A stretch of DNA of 64,000 nt from UBA7803 sp036381275 (GTDB lineage Bacteria; Pseudomonadota; Gammaproteobacteria; Pseudomonadales; Azotimanducaceae). This document shows, one piece after another, positions 36,265 to 43,879 of this stretch. A program made the position numbers and the translations under genes. Positions within the stretch are counted from its first letter, which is position 1; every line of letters starts with the position of its first letter. The notes beneath the pieces are model-generated. The model did not search any database, was not told where the DNA came from, and saw only the letters and a program-made list of their open reading frames with translations. The DNA lies in the NCBI GenBank assembly GCA_036381275.1, contig DASVDC010000166.1, positions 23,350 through 87,349 of the forward strand, in the 5' to 3' direction.

Positions 36265-36801
36265 ATGCACACGAACCACCGCCCCGCCGAGGTGCTGCGA
36301 GATGCGCTCACGGCGGGCGCCATCGTCTGTGTCGCCACGATGGCCGCCGCGGCGCTGCGCGGCCGGGCGGACAGCGGCAGCGCCGTCGCTCCGATCAACG
36401 CGACCAGCCACGTGGTGCACGGCGCCGAAGCGGGCGAGGTGGAGGAAGCGGACCTCCGACACACCGCGCTCGGCGTCGCGATCAACGCCGGCGCGAGCAT
36501 GCTCTGGGCCGCCGTGTACGAAGGCTTGTTCGGCCGCGCCGGCAAACGCGGCGGCCTCGCGAGGCCGCTGCTCGGCGGCGCAGCGGTGGCCGCCCTCGCG
36601 TATCTGGTCGACTACCATCTGGTGCCGAAGCGTCTGACGCCGGGTTGGGAGGCGCGTGTGTCCGGCCGTTCGCTCGCGATGATCTTCGCGTCGCTGGCGG
36701 CGAGTCTGCCGATCTGGAGCCTGCTCCGGCGACGCGGATCGGAGTCCGCATCGCCTACACCACGTCCCCTCCGCCGTCGGTCGGGCAGAATTTCGGGGTG
36801 A
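36265..36801 (+). CDS. hypothetical membrane protein
   Basis: A 178-aa protein starting at an ATG at 36265. It has about four hydrophobic segments (near 13-29, 72-92, 103-117 and 137-153) and a basic tail. A TSHVVHGAEAGEVEEADLRH segment in the first loop may be functional. I do not recognise a named family. It is 89 bp downstream of the winged-helix gene and overlaps the convergent selenoprotein gene by 47 bp. Confidence 0.65.
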   Translation: MHTNHRPAEVLRDALTAGAIVCVATMAAAALRGRADSGSAVAPINATSHVVHGAEAGEVEEADLRHTALGVAINAGASMLWAAVYEGLFGRAGKRGGLARPLLGGAAVAALAYLVDYHLVPKRLTPGWEARVSGRSLAMIFASLAASLPIWSLLRRRGSESASPTPRPLRRRSGRISG

Positions 36802-37303
36802 GGTCGAGCACCATCAGCAGCCGGCCGAATCCGATGTACTGGCCCGCCATCATGCCGAGCTCGAGAATTTCCGGCTCGCTGAAATGCTCGCGCAGCCGGT
36901 CGAAGAACCGATCGTCGATGCTTTTGTGATCGGTGGCGAGGCGCTCGGCGAATTCCACCGCCAGCGCTTCCCGCGGCGTGAAGCCGGCTCCGTCGCGATC
37001 CAGTTCCGAGATCTTCTCCTCGGTCAGTCCGTTTTCCATCGCCGATGGAAATCGAGCGCCGAGTCACGTGAAGCAGTCGTTCAGCCGGGCGATCTTCAGG
37101 CGGACCAGTTCCTTCAGCGCGGGCTCGACCAGGGCGCCGTTGTGCGCCGGGTAGTAGAACTTGAAGTAGCTGTCGAACAACGACGGGTGCTGCGCCAGGC
37201 CGCGCAGCACGGAGGCATCGGCGCCCGCCGCTTCGGCGGCGCGTACCTGCTCGCGCGTCGCTTCCGGCAGCTCCTCGTCCGGCAGCAGTCGGATTCTCGC
37301 CAT
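36755..37303 (-). CDS. carboxymuconolactone decarboxylase/AhpD-like protein with in-frame TGA, probable selenoprotein
   Basis: A 182-aa product if the TGA at 37066-37064 is read as selenocysteine. The start at 37303 has GGAG eight bases upstream. The N-terminal part runs MARIRLLPDEELPEATREQV to ELVRLKIARLNDCFT, and after the TGA the same frame continues LGARFPSAMENGLTEEKISE and so on to a normal C-terminus (GQYIGFGRLLMVLDLTPKF). Members of this family have a redox CxxC followed by xxxR and GLTEE; here C77-F-T-U80 matches it with no gap. A hairpin sits 12 nt after the TGA. Read without recoding it would be a 79-residue fragment plus an orphan tail. No selA, selB, selC or selD gene is in the window. 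Confidence 0.82.
37033..37051 (-). promoter_or_regulatory. candidate bacterial SECIS hairpin
   Basis: On the transcript an 8-bp perfect stem UUUCCAUC/GAUGGAAA encloses the loop GGC. The loop starts 21 nt after the UGA, inside the 16-37 nt window known for bacterial SECIS loops, and has the leading G residues SelB prefers. Below the stem an A-A mismatch is followed by three more pairs (G-C, C-G, U-G). The E. coli fdhF element has a similar spacing. Confidence 0.7.
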
Positions 37304-37495
37304 GTCGGCTCTCCGGTGAATGGACGGCACCGCTGCACGTTGCCCGCTGAAAGCCCGCGTTGTCAAACCGACGTGCCCGGCAGGCCGCCATCCCCGTGCC
37401 GCTGAACGTTTTGCTTGCTTTGTCGCGCTCGAGGTTCCATGGTTGTTCCAAACCGCTCCCCATCCGTGAGCGGACAACGCGAATGGAGGCCAGAC

Positions 37496-37699
37496 ATGGC
37501 TATCGGAACGGTCAAGTGGTTCAACGCGACGAAAGGCTTCGGCTTCATCCAGCCGGAATCCGGCGCGGCGGACGTATTCGTGCACATCAGCGCCGTCGAG
37601 AAGGCCGGCATGGACTCGCTGCGCGAGGGCCAGCGCGTGAGCTACGACGTGATCGAAGAGCGCGGCAGGAAGGCGGCGGGCAACCTGAAGAACGCCTGA
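37496..37699 (+). CDS. cold-shock domain protein (CspA family)
   Basis: A 67-aa RNA/DNA-binding protein. It has both nucleic-acid motifs, GTVKWFNATKGFGFI (RNP1, residues 4-18) and DVFVHIS (RNP2, residues 26-32), and ends GRKAAGNLKNA. GGAGG lies seven bases before the ATG. A long leader upstream is typical of this family, and a strong hairpin follows the stop. Confidence 0.96.
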   Translation: MAIGTVKWFNATKGFGFIQPESGAADVFVHISAVEKAGMDSLREGQRVSYDVIEERGRKAAGNLKNA

Positions 37700-37718
37700 C
37701 GCTCCCGCGCGATCCATC

Positions 37719-37740
37719 GAGGCGGCCTTCGAGCCGCCTC
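37719..37740 (+). terminator. 3' hairpin after the cold-shock gene
   Basis: GAGGCGGC and GCCGCCTC form an 8-bp stem with a 6-nt loop, starting 20 bp after the stop. There is no clear T-run, so termination may be inefficient or Rho-assisted. Confidence 0.55.
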
Positions 37741-37880
37741 ATCCCGTCCGCTCGCTTCCCCGGAACTGACGACTCTCCAGCGGCGCGCGTTCCGATCCCG
37801 CTTCCCGGGCAGTCGAGTCGGTAATGCGGTGAAATGGCACTATACTCGGTGCCCGTCGCCGAGCGGACGGAAGCCATTCC

Positions 37881-39242
37881 ATGACGGACACGACTGCAGA
37901 CGCGGCGCGCGGTGTCGACGGCGCGCCGAGCGTACGCCAGGTCACGCCGCGCTATCGCACGTACGCGATCGGCCTGCTGTTCGTGGTCTACGTGTTCAAC
38001 TTCATCGACCGGCAGATCGTCACGATTCTGGCCGAGCCGATCAAACGCGACCTTCAGATCGCGGACTGGCAGCTCGGACTGATGACCGGCACCGCGTTCG
38101 CGCTGTTCTACTGCACGCTGGGCATTCCGATCGCGCGGCTCGCCGAGCGGCGCAGCCGCCCCTGGATCATCGGCCTGTCCCTCGCCGCCTGGAGCGGCTT
38201 CACAGCGCTCTGCGGGCTCGCGCAGAACTTCTGGCAACTCGTGATGGCGCGGGTCGGTGTCGGCGTGGGCGAGGCCGGCTGCACGCCGCCGGCGCATTCG
38301 CTGATCGCCGACTACACGCCGAAGGAGAAGCGCGCCTCGGCGATGGCGTTCTATCTGCTCGGCAACCCGATCGGCGCGTTGCTCGGCGTGGTGATCGGCG
38401 GGCTGGTCGCCGACGCCTACGGCTGGCGTACCGCATTCCTGCTCGTCGGGCTGCCGGGGATTGCGCTCGCCTTCGTCGTGGTACTGACGCTGGTGGAGCC
38501 GCGCCTGAAGCGCGCGGCGGCGCTCGCGCGGGAAGCCGCGCCGGCGGCGGAGTCGACGTTCGGCGATGCGCTCCGGGTGCTGCTCGGCAAGCGCACGTTC
38601 TGGCTGATGGCGAGCGGCGTGTCGATCGTCGCGTTCATCGGATACGGCCACGCGCCGTTCGGCGCGTCGTTCTTCCTGCGCGTGCACGGCGCCGAGATCG
38701 AGCAACTCGCCGCGCAGTTCGGGCTCGGTGCGATCGGCTTCGTGGGCCTCTCGCTCGGTCTCATTCTCGGGCTGGCCGCCGGCCTCGGCGTGTTCCTCGG
38801 CGGCGTCATCGGAGACCGCTTCGGCGCGCGGGATCTCGGTGCGTACATGAGCATTCCGGGCATTGCGGTGCTGGTGACCGTGCCGATCTACACGGTCGCG
38901 CTGCTGTTGCCGACGTTCCTGCCGGTGCTGCCGCTGCTCGCGCTGAACTCGGTGCTGGTGTCGCTCTGGCAGGGGCCGGTGTACGCGACGGTGCAGAACA
39001 TCACGCCGGTGCAGATGCGCGCCACCGCCGCTTCCATCTTCCTGTTCATCGCGAACCTGATCGGCCTCGGACTCGGGCCCCTCGCGGTCGGGTTCGCGAG
39101 CGACATCCTGGCGGGCCCGTTCGGGCTCGGCTCCGCCGAGGGCGTGCGCTGGGCGCTGATCGGGTCGCAGTTCCTCGCAATTCCGGCGTTCGTCTGCTTC
39201 TGGATCGCGCGACGCACGATCCGGGAGGAGATGGAGGAATGA
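37881..39242 (+). CDS. MFS transporter, spinster-like
   Basis: A 453-aa permease with twelve predicted TM helices. NFIDRQIVTILAEPIKRDLQ (residues about 44-63), GRAR-type loop LGIPIARLAERRSRPWIIGL and VGEAGCTPPAHSLIADYTP are typical of the spinster-type major facilitators that export sphingolipid- or steroid-like compounds in bacteria. Substrate unknown. It is convergent with the two sulfatase genes by 10 bp, which may be only a positional link. Confidence 0.9.
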   Translation: MTDTTADAARGVDGAPSVRQVTPRYRTYAIGLLFVVYVFNFIDRQIVTILAEPIKRDLQIADWQLGLMTGTAFALFYCTLGIPIARLAERRSRPWIIGLSLAAWSGFTALCGLAQNFWQLVMARVGVGVGEAGCTPPAHSLIADYTPKEKRASAMAFYLLGNPIGALLGVVIGGLVADAYGWRTAFLLVGLPGIALAFVVVLTLVEPRLKRAAALAREAAPAAESTFGDALRVLLGKRTFWLMASGVSIVAFIGYGHAPFGASFFLRVHGAEIEQLAAQFGLGAIGFVGLSLGLILGLAAGLGVFLGGVIGDRFGARDLGAYMSIPGIAVLVTVPIYTVALLLPTFLPVLPLLALNSVLVSLWQGPVYATVQNITPVQMRATAASIFLFIANLIGLGLGPLAVGFASDILAGPFGLGSAEGVRWALIGSQFLAIPAFVCFWIARRTIREEMEE

Positions 39243-39252
39243 CCTCCGCCGG

Positions 39253-40788
39253 TCAGACCGGCGCCTTACGCTCCAGGCGAGGCGTGCGCGGCGGGGGCAG
39301 ATGGTCGCGCAGATCCGCGACGAGCTCGGCCTTCAGCCGCTGGCGCGCCGGGTCGTCCCACAGGTTCGCCGTCGCACCGGGGTCCTCGCGCAGGTCGTAG
39401 AGCTCACCTTCGGTGCCCTCGTAGAGCGATCCGGCCGAGTACGGGGTGCAGAGCCAGCCGTCGCGGTAGATCGAATCGAGCTTGAGCTGCACCGGCCCGT
39501 GCACGCTCTCCCATTCGGTGATGACCCGCTCGCGGCGCTGCACCCGCGCCTGCTCGTCAGAGATTGGCAGCGGCTGGCCCTCGACCCACTCGGGCGCCTC
39601 GATGCCGGCGATGCGGCAGAACGTGCTGGCGAGGTCCACGTGCCCGACCGGCGCCGTCACCTCCGCGGCCGGCACGCCCGCGCAGGGTGCCGGGCGCCAG
39701 ATCAGCGGCAGGCGCATCAAGGCATCGACGTGGTAGGGGCCCTTGAACAGCAGGCCGTAGTCGCCCTGCAGCTCTCCGTGATCGGTGGTGAAGATCACGT
39801 CGGTCTCGGCGGTCCAGCCGCGCCGGTCGAGATAGCTGAGCACGCGATCGCAGGCTTCGTCGATCAGCTCGTTTTCGATGTGCGTGAACGCGTTGATCTC
39901 ACGGATCTGATCCGGCGTCAGGTCGCACGGCCGGAAACCGCGCGGCGATTCGAGGTTGCTCCACAGGCTCCCGTCGAAGTAGCCGAGCCAGTGCTTCGGC
40001 TTTCCGGCGAGCAGCGCCGCGGCTTTCTCTGCGCTGCCGGGATACAGGTCGGGCAGCGGCACGTCGCGCCAGTCGATGCGGTGGCGTTCCGACGCCGGCG
40101 GATCCCAGGGATGGTGCGGATCGGGGAAGCTCATCCAGACGAACCAGTCTTCGTCCGCGCCGAGCGTGTCGAGCCACGCGATGGTGCGCTCGGCGACCCA
40201 GTCGGTGTGATAGAGCTCCCGCGGCACCGCCGCCGGCCAGATCTGCACGGCGCCGGTTTCGCCGCGGCTCGCGGTGTTCTGCTGCAGGTCCGGCGTGATC
40301 ATCGGGTACAGCTCGCCGATCGCCTCCGGGTGCTCGCGCTCGAGCCATACATCGTAGTGGGCGTGGCCGGTGATGAAGTGGTTCGCGAGCTCCATGTGCT
40401 CGAAGCCGCGGTGCGGCCCGAACTCGCCGGCCCGCGCCATGCGGTTCTCGTAGAACGCTTCGGGCGGCGCGAGCCAGGGCTCGAAGTGCGCCTTGCCGAT
40501 CAACGCGGTGCGGTAGCCGTGTCGGTGCAGCCAGCCGGCGATGGTCGGGTCGTCGGGCGGCAGACTGACTCCGTTCATCCAGACGCCGTGGGTGGCGACG
40601 TGCTGACCCGTGATGATGGTCGCCCGCGCCGGCATGCAGACCACGCTCTGGTTGTGTGCGCGCCGGTAGTTGATCCCGCTCGCCGCCAGCGCGTCGACAG
40701 CGGGCGTGCGCGCGACGAGGCCGCCGTTGCAGCCGAGGGCGTCGTAACGCATCTGGTCGGTGGTGATCAGCAGAATCTTGCGTCCCAT
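39253..40788 (-). CDS. type I sulfatase, cytoplasmic
   Basis: A 511-aa alkaline-phosphatase-fold sulfatase. The formylglycine signature is C51-M-P-A-R55 (SVVCMPARATI) and metal residues begin at ITTDQMRYD (residue 8). HGELQGDYGLLFKGPYHVDA near 345 supplies further active-site residues. There is no signal peptide, so it acts in the cytoplasm or is a phosphonate hydrolase-like enzyme. It needs formylglycine-generating enzyme, which is not in the window. It lies 21 bp downstream of a second, exported sulfatase. Confidence 0.9.
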   Translation of the reverse strand: MGRKILLITTDQMRYDALGCNGGLVARTPAVDALAASGINYRRAHNQSVVCMPARATIITGQHVATHGVWMNGVSLPPDDPTIAGWLHRHGYRTALIGKAHFEPWLAPPEAFYENRMARAGEFGPHRGFEHMELANHFITGHAHYDVWLEREHPEAIGELYPMITPDLQQNTASRGETGAVQIWPAAVPRELYHTDWVAERTIAWLDTLGADEDWFVWMSFPDPHHPWDPPASERHRIDWRDVPLPDLYPGSAEKAAALLAGKPKHWLGYFDGSLWSNLESPRGFRPCDLTPDQIREINAFTHIENELIDEACDRVLSYLDRRGWTAETDVIFTTDHGELQGDYGLLFKGPYHVDALMRLPLIWRPAPCAGVPAAEVTAPVGHVDLASTFCRIAGIEAPEWVEGQPLPISDEQARVQRRERVITEWESVHGPVQLKLDSIYRDGWLCTPYSAGSLYEGTEGELYDLREDPGATANLWDDPARQRLKAELVADLRDHLPPPRTPRLERKAPV

Positions 40789-40809
40789 GTCGTCCCCTCG
40801 ACCGCCCCG

Positions 40810-42465
40810 TCAGTTGGGCCAGTACGCGAACTCGTCGCCTTCCTCGTAGGCCTCCGCGCTGGTCTTGTCGATCAGCACCGGCGTCTCCACCACGCTCGGC
40901 CACAGCGGTTCGGCCTGCTCGGCGTTGTGCGCCGCGAGCAGCGCCTTGAGCTGCGCGACCCGCTCCGGGTTCCGATCGGCCACGTCGTGCTGCTCGGTGG
41001 GGTCGGTCGCGAGGTGGAACAGCCGGTCCGTCGGCGGCCGCTCGGTGGTGATCAGCTTCCAGCCGTCGTGCAGCACCGCCTGCTGGTAACCCTGGCGCCA
41101 GAACAGCGTCTCGTGGGGCGCGCCTTCGGCCTGCCCCGTGACGTAGGGCAGCAGATCGACGCCGTCGATCCGACGGTCCGCCGGCAGCGGCGCGCCGGCG
41201 GCGGCCGCGACGGTGGCGAACAGATCCAGGTGACTCACCGGCGGCGCGTACGTGCTTCCCGGCGCGATCTGGGCGGGCCAGCGCGCGAAGAACGGGACGT
41301 GCAGACCGCCTTCGAAATGGGTGAGCTTCCAGCCGCGGTACGGACGGTTGACGTTGCGCAGGCCGAGGTAGCCGGCACCGCCGTTGTCGCTGGTGAACAG
41401 CACCAGTGTGTTCTCGCTGAGACCGTTCGCCTCGAGCGCCTCGAGCACGCGGCCGACGCCGCGGTCGAGCGCGGTGATCATCGCCGCGTAGACGCGCAGC
41501 GCGTGATCGTCGATGTGTGCGAGGGCGTCGTAGTCCTCGCGCTTCGCCTGCAGCGGGTTGTGCACGCCCCAGTGCGCGAGATACAGCAGGAACGGCCGGT
41601 GACGGTTCGCTTCGATCACCCGCACCGCCTGGTCGGTGTAGTAGTCGGTGAGGTAACCGTCCGGCTCGAACGGATCGCTGCCGTTGAACTCCGCCGCATA
41701 GCGTGCCGAGGCCCACACCATCCGGTCGATGAAATCGAACTCGAGCGGCGCGTTGACCACGTCCGGTGCATTCTTCGGTCGGTACAGGAGGCCCGCCATG
41801 TACAGGCTGTCGTCGAAGCCCTGATCCTCCGGGCGCAGACCGCTGACGCCGCCGAGGTGCCATTTGCCGATGTGGGCGGTGTAATAGCCGGCCGCCTTCA
41901 GCACCTCGGCGATCGTGATCTCGTCGGCCGGCATGCCGAGGCTGTCCATTTCGCCGAGGTCGGCCATCCGATCGCCGTGCACGATGCGGCGCAGCGGCGA
42001 CGGATCCGACGCCGCCATCCACTCGCCGATCAGCACGCCGATGCGCGGAAACGGTGTGAACTCGAAGCCGAAGCGGGTCGAGTAGCGGCCGCTCATGATC
42101 GACGCGCGGGACGGCGCGCAGATCGCGTTGGCCGCGTAGCCGTTCGTGAACGCGACGCCCTGGTGCGCGATGGCGTCGATGTTCGGGGTCAGGATCGAGC
42201 CGTCCGCGGCGCCGCCGTTGAAGTACGAGACGTCGTTGAACCCGAGGTCGTCGGCCAGGATCAGCACGATGTTCGGCGGCCGGTCAGCGGGCTCGGCCGC
42301 GGGGGCGGTCGGCCCTTCGGACCACGGGATCGGCCGGTTCGGGCCGATCGGATCGCGCAGGTCCGCAACGCGGGGCGCGGCCCAGAGCAGCAGATCCAGC
42401 CGGTTCTGCCAGGCGAACAGACCCGCGAGGCCAAGTGCCACGAGCAGTACGATCAGCCAGCGCAC
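40810..42465 (-). CDS. membrane-anchored type I arylsulfatase
   Basis: A 551-aa sulfatase with an N-terminal TM anchor (WLIVLLVALGLAGLFAW, residues 3-19), so it faces the periplasm. The signature is C116-A-P-S-R120, with IVLILADDLGFNDVSYFNGG supplying metal-binding D82 and D83, and GYYTAHIGKWHLGG near residue 195. I prefer the GTG at 42465, 5 bp after GGGAGG; another GTG lies 6 bp upstream. It heads a two-sulfatase operon. A TetR gene diverges from it with a long palindrome in between, so it is probably induced by its substrate. Confidence 0.9.
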   Translation of the reverse strand: MRWLIVLLVALGLAGLFAWQNRLDLLLWAAPRVADLRDPIGPNRPIPWSEGPTAPAAEPADRPPNIVLILADDLGFNDVSYFNGGAADGSILTPNIDAIAHQGVAFTNGYAANAICAPSRASIMSGRYSTRFGFEFTPFPRIGVLIGEWMAASDPSPLRRIVHGDRMADLGEMDSLGMPADEITIAEVLKAAGYYTAHIGKWHLGGVSGLRPEDQGFDDSLYMAGLLYRPKNAPDVVNAPLEFDFIDRMVWASARYAAEFNGSDPFEPDGYLTDYYTDQAVRVIEANRHRPFLLYLAHWGVHNPLQAKREDYDALAHIDDHALRVYAAMITALDRGVGRVLEALEANGLSENTLVLFTSDNGGAGYLGLRNVNRPYRGWKLTHFEGGLHVPFFARWPAQIAPGSTYAPPVSHLDLFATVAAAAGAPLPADRRIDGVDLLPYVTGQAEGAPHETLFWRQGYQQAVLHDGWKLITTERPPTDRLFHLATDPTEQHDVADRNPERVAQLKALLAAHNAEQAEPLWPSVVETPVLIDKTSAEAYEEGDEFAYWPN

Positions 42466-42507
42466 GCGCACCTCCCTCCGAAGTTGCCGGCCAGTTTGAC
42501 AGCCTCC

Positions 42508-42540
42508 GCTGGTATTGTCACGATCCGTGTCAATACCAGC
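42508..42540. promoter_or_regulatory. long palindromic operator between sulfatase and TetR genes
   Basis: GCTGGTATTG at 42508-42517 and CAATACCAGC at 42531-42540 are perfect 10-bp arms, with a further CACG/CGTG pair inside. The site lies between the divergent starts at 42465 and 42557. It is the best operator candidate in the window. Confidence 0.75.
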
Positions 42541-42556
42541 GGGGCGTGAGCTGCCG

Positions 42557-43132
42557 ATGGATGGTCCGAGCGTGGATGGCCGGCACCTGCGCAGCCGGCA
42601 GAGCCGGGAGCGGATCGTCGAGGCGATGATCGAGCTGGTGGGCGAGGGCGTCCGTGAGCCCACCGCCGAGCAGGTGGCGGTGCGCGCCGGGCTCGCGATG
42701 CGCACCGTGTTCCGGCATTTCGCCGACATGGAGGGGCTGTACCGGGAGATCTCCCGGCGCATGCACGCCCGCGGACAGGCGATCGCCGCCGCCGACATCC
42801 GGGCCGAAACCTGGCAGGGGACGCTGCGCAACCTGATCCACCGGCGGATACGGCTGTACGAGGAGATGATGCCGATGCGGCTCGCCGCCGACGTGCTGCG
42901 CCATCGCTCCGCGTTCCTGCAACAGGATCACGAACGGTTCGTCGCGCTGCTCCGGCAAGTGCTGCGCGAGGTGCTGCCGGCCGAGATCGCCCGCGACCGG
43001 CTGCGCTTCGAGAGCCTCGATGCGCTGCTCAGCTACGAGCTCTGGATCCGGCTGCGCCGCGAGCAGGGCCTGTCGGTGCGCGACGCGACGGCCGTCGTCC
43101 AGCGCGCGGTGGAGGCGCGGCTGCCGGATTGA
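42557..43132 (+). CDS. TetR-family transcriptional regulator
   Basis: A 191-aa regulator. The helix-turn-helix is near residues 15-60 (RERIVEAMIELVGEGVREPT, then AEQVAVRAGLAMRTVFRHFA). The ATG at 42557 is preferred, because the earlier TTG and GTG starts at 42515 and 42527 would lie inside the palindromic operator. It is divergent from the sulfatase operon and likely represses both. Confidence 0.88.
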   Translation: MDGPSVDGRHLRSRQSRERIVEAMIELVGEGVREPTAEQVAVRAGLAMRTVFRHFADMEGLYREISRRMHARGQAIAAADIRAETWQGTLRNLIHRRIRLYEEMMPMRLAADVLRHRSAFLQQDHERFVALLRQVLREVLPAEIARDRLRFESLDALLSYELWIRLRREQGLSVRDATAVVQRAVEARLPD

Positions 43133-43141
43133 ACGGCTGGT

Positions 43142-43195
43142 AGGAGCGGCCTCCTCTGTGGGAGCGGCGGCTACCCGCCCAGCTCCGGCCGCGAA
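43142..43195. repeat. palindromic repeats, short and long variants in tandem
   Basis: A degenerate AGGAGCGGCCTCC half-unit is followed by a long variant running GTGGGAGCGGCGGC, then CTACCCGCCCAGC, then TCCGGCCGCGAA. It is directly after the TetR stop. Confidence 0.7.
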
Positions 43196-43790
43196 TCCCT
43201 CAATAGAGAATCGCCCGGCGGCGTGCCGGGCTGAACCGGCGCGTTCTCCCGCGCGTACGGTCCACAACATCGCCCGAATCGAACCCTGGGAACGGTGTCG
43301 ACGTCGGCCGCCGCACTGGCTGCGGCCGGCGGTGCGCGTGAGTGATCGCGCACGGCATCATCCGCCTCGGCCACATCGGGACGGAACACGGCCCCAATCA
43401 ATCGATAGAGCCCCGGGCGGTCGAGATCCGGCGCTTCGTCTCAAACCTCGCGGCTTAGATTCGGGCGATGTCGCGAATTCGATTCGTTCGATGTTCGCGG
43501 CTCGATCCCGGCGGGGTTGCGATTCGATTCGGGCGATGTTGCGTTCGCAGATGGGGGCAAGGCGTGCGGAAGCCGGCCGGACCGTGCGAATGATCGGCTG
43601 ACTGCAGACCGCGTGCACCTGCACACGTACGTCAGACGAGGAAAGTCGCGTCGGCGGCTACCTGGCGGCTCACCAAAGGCTGGCGCCGGCACGGCTGATC
43701 GATGCGGCCGAGATCCCCGGCCTCCGAGGCGACATACCCGGCTCAGGTGTCGCCCCTGTGTCCGGTCCGGGTGTTACCTGTGTGTCCGGT
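43196..43790. repeat. composite REP/RAYT-relic element, copy C (inverted)
   Basis: The same element as copies A and B but reversed. It runs tail (43196-43260), REP cores (43266-43282, 43385-43401, about 43455-43471, 43524-43540 and a degenerate one near 43485), RAYT relic (43645-43722), then the end motif GGTGTTACCTG at 43770-43780. Cores are more decayed than in copy A. I see no gene. Confidence 0.68.
43645..43722 (+). pseudogene. RAYT transposase 3' relic (copy C)
   Basis: On the plus strand this reads TWRLTKGWRRHG, a stop, then LIDAAEIPG. It matches the C-terminal end WLLTQGWRRHRLIDPAEIPG of the intact RAYT. Only the tail survives, with a point-nonsense change. Confidence 0.65.
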
Positions 43791-43820
43791 TCGTGCCAGC
43801 CGCGAACTCTGCCGGCGAAG

Positions 43821-43860
43821 AGTTCGCGGCCGGAGCTGGGCGGGTAGCTGCTGCTCCCAC
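43821..43860. repeat. short palindromic repeat, long variant
   Basis: AGTTCGCGGCCGGAGC, then TGGGCGGGTAGC and TGCTGCTCCCAC. This is the inverse orientation of the form at 1514-1552, next to the ABC exporter stop. Confidence 0.7.
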
Positions 43861-43879
43861 AGCGAGAGGACGGCTCACA

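Noticed and set aside
36755..37039. A separate short gene starting at the ATG at 37039
   Set aside because: It would lack the N-terminal half of the CMD domain and has no ribosome binding site. The sequence before it continues in the same frame through a single TGA to a well-placed start at 37303.
39301..42549. Very long plus-strand ORF (1082 codons) opposite the two sulfatases, and similar long antisense ORFs such as 20914-23271 (minus) and 319-1752 (plus)
   Set aside because: They are shadow frames of real genes in high-GC DNA. Their translations are Arg/Ala/Gly-rich with no domain features, while the opposite strand encodes recognised proteins with catalytic motifs.
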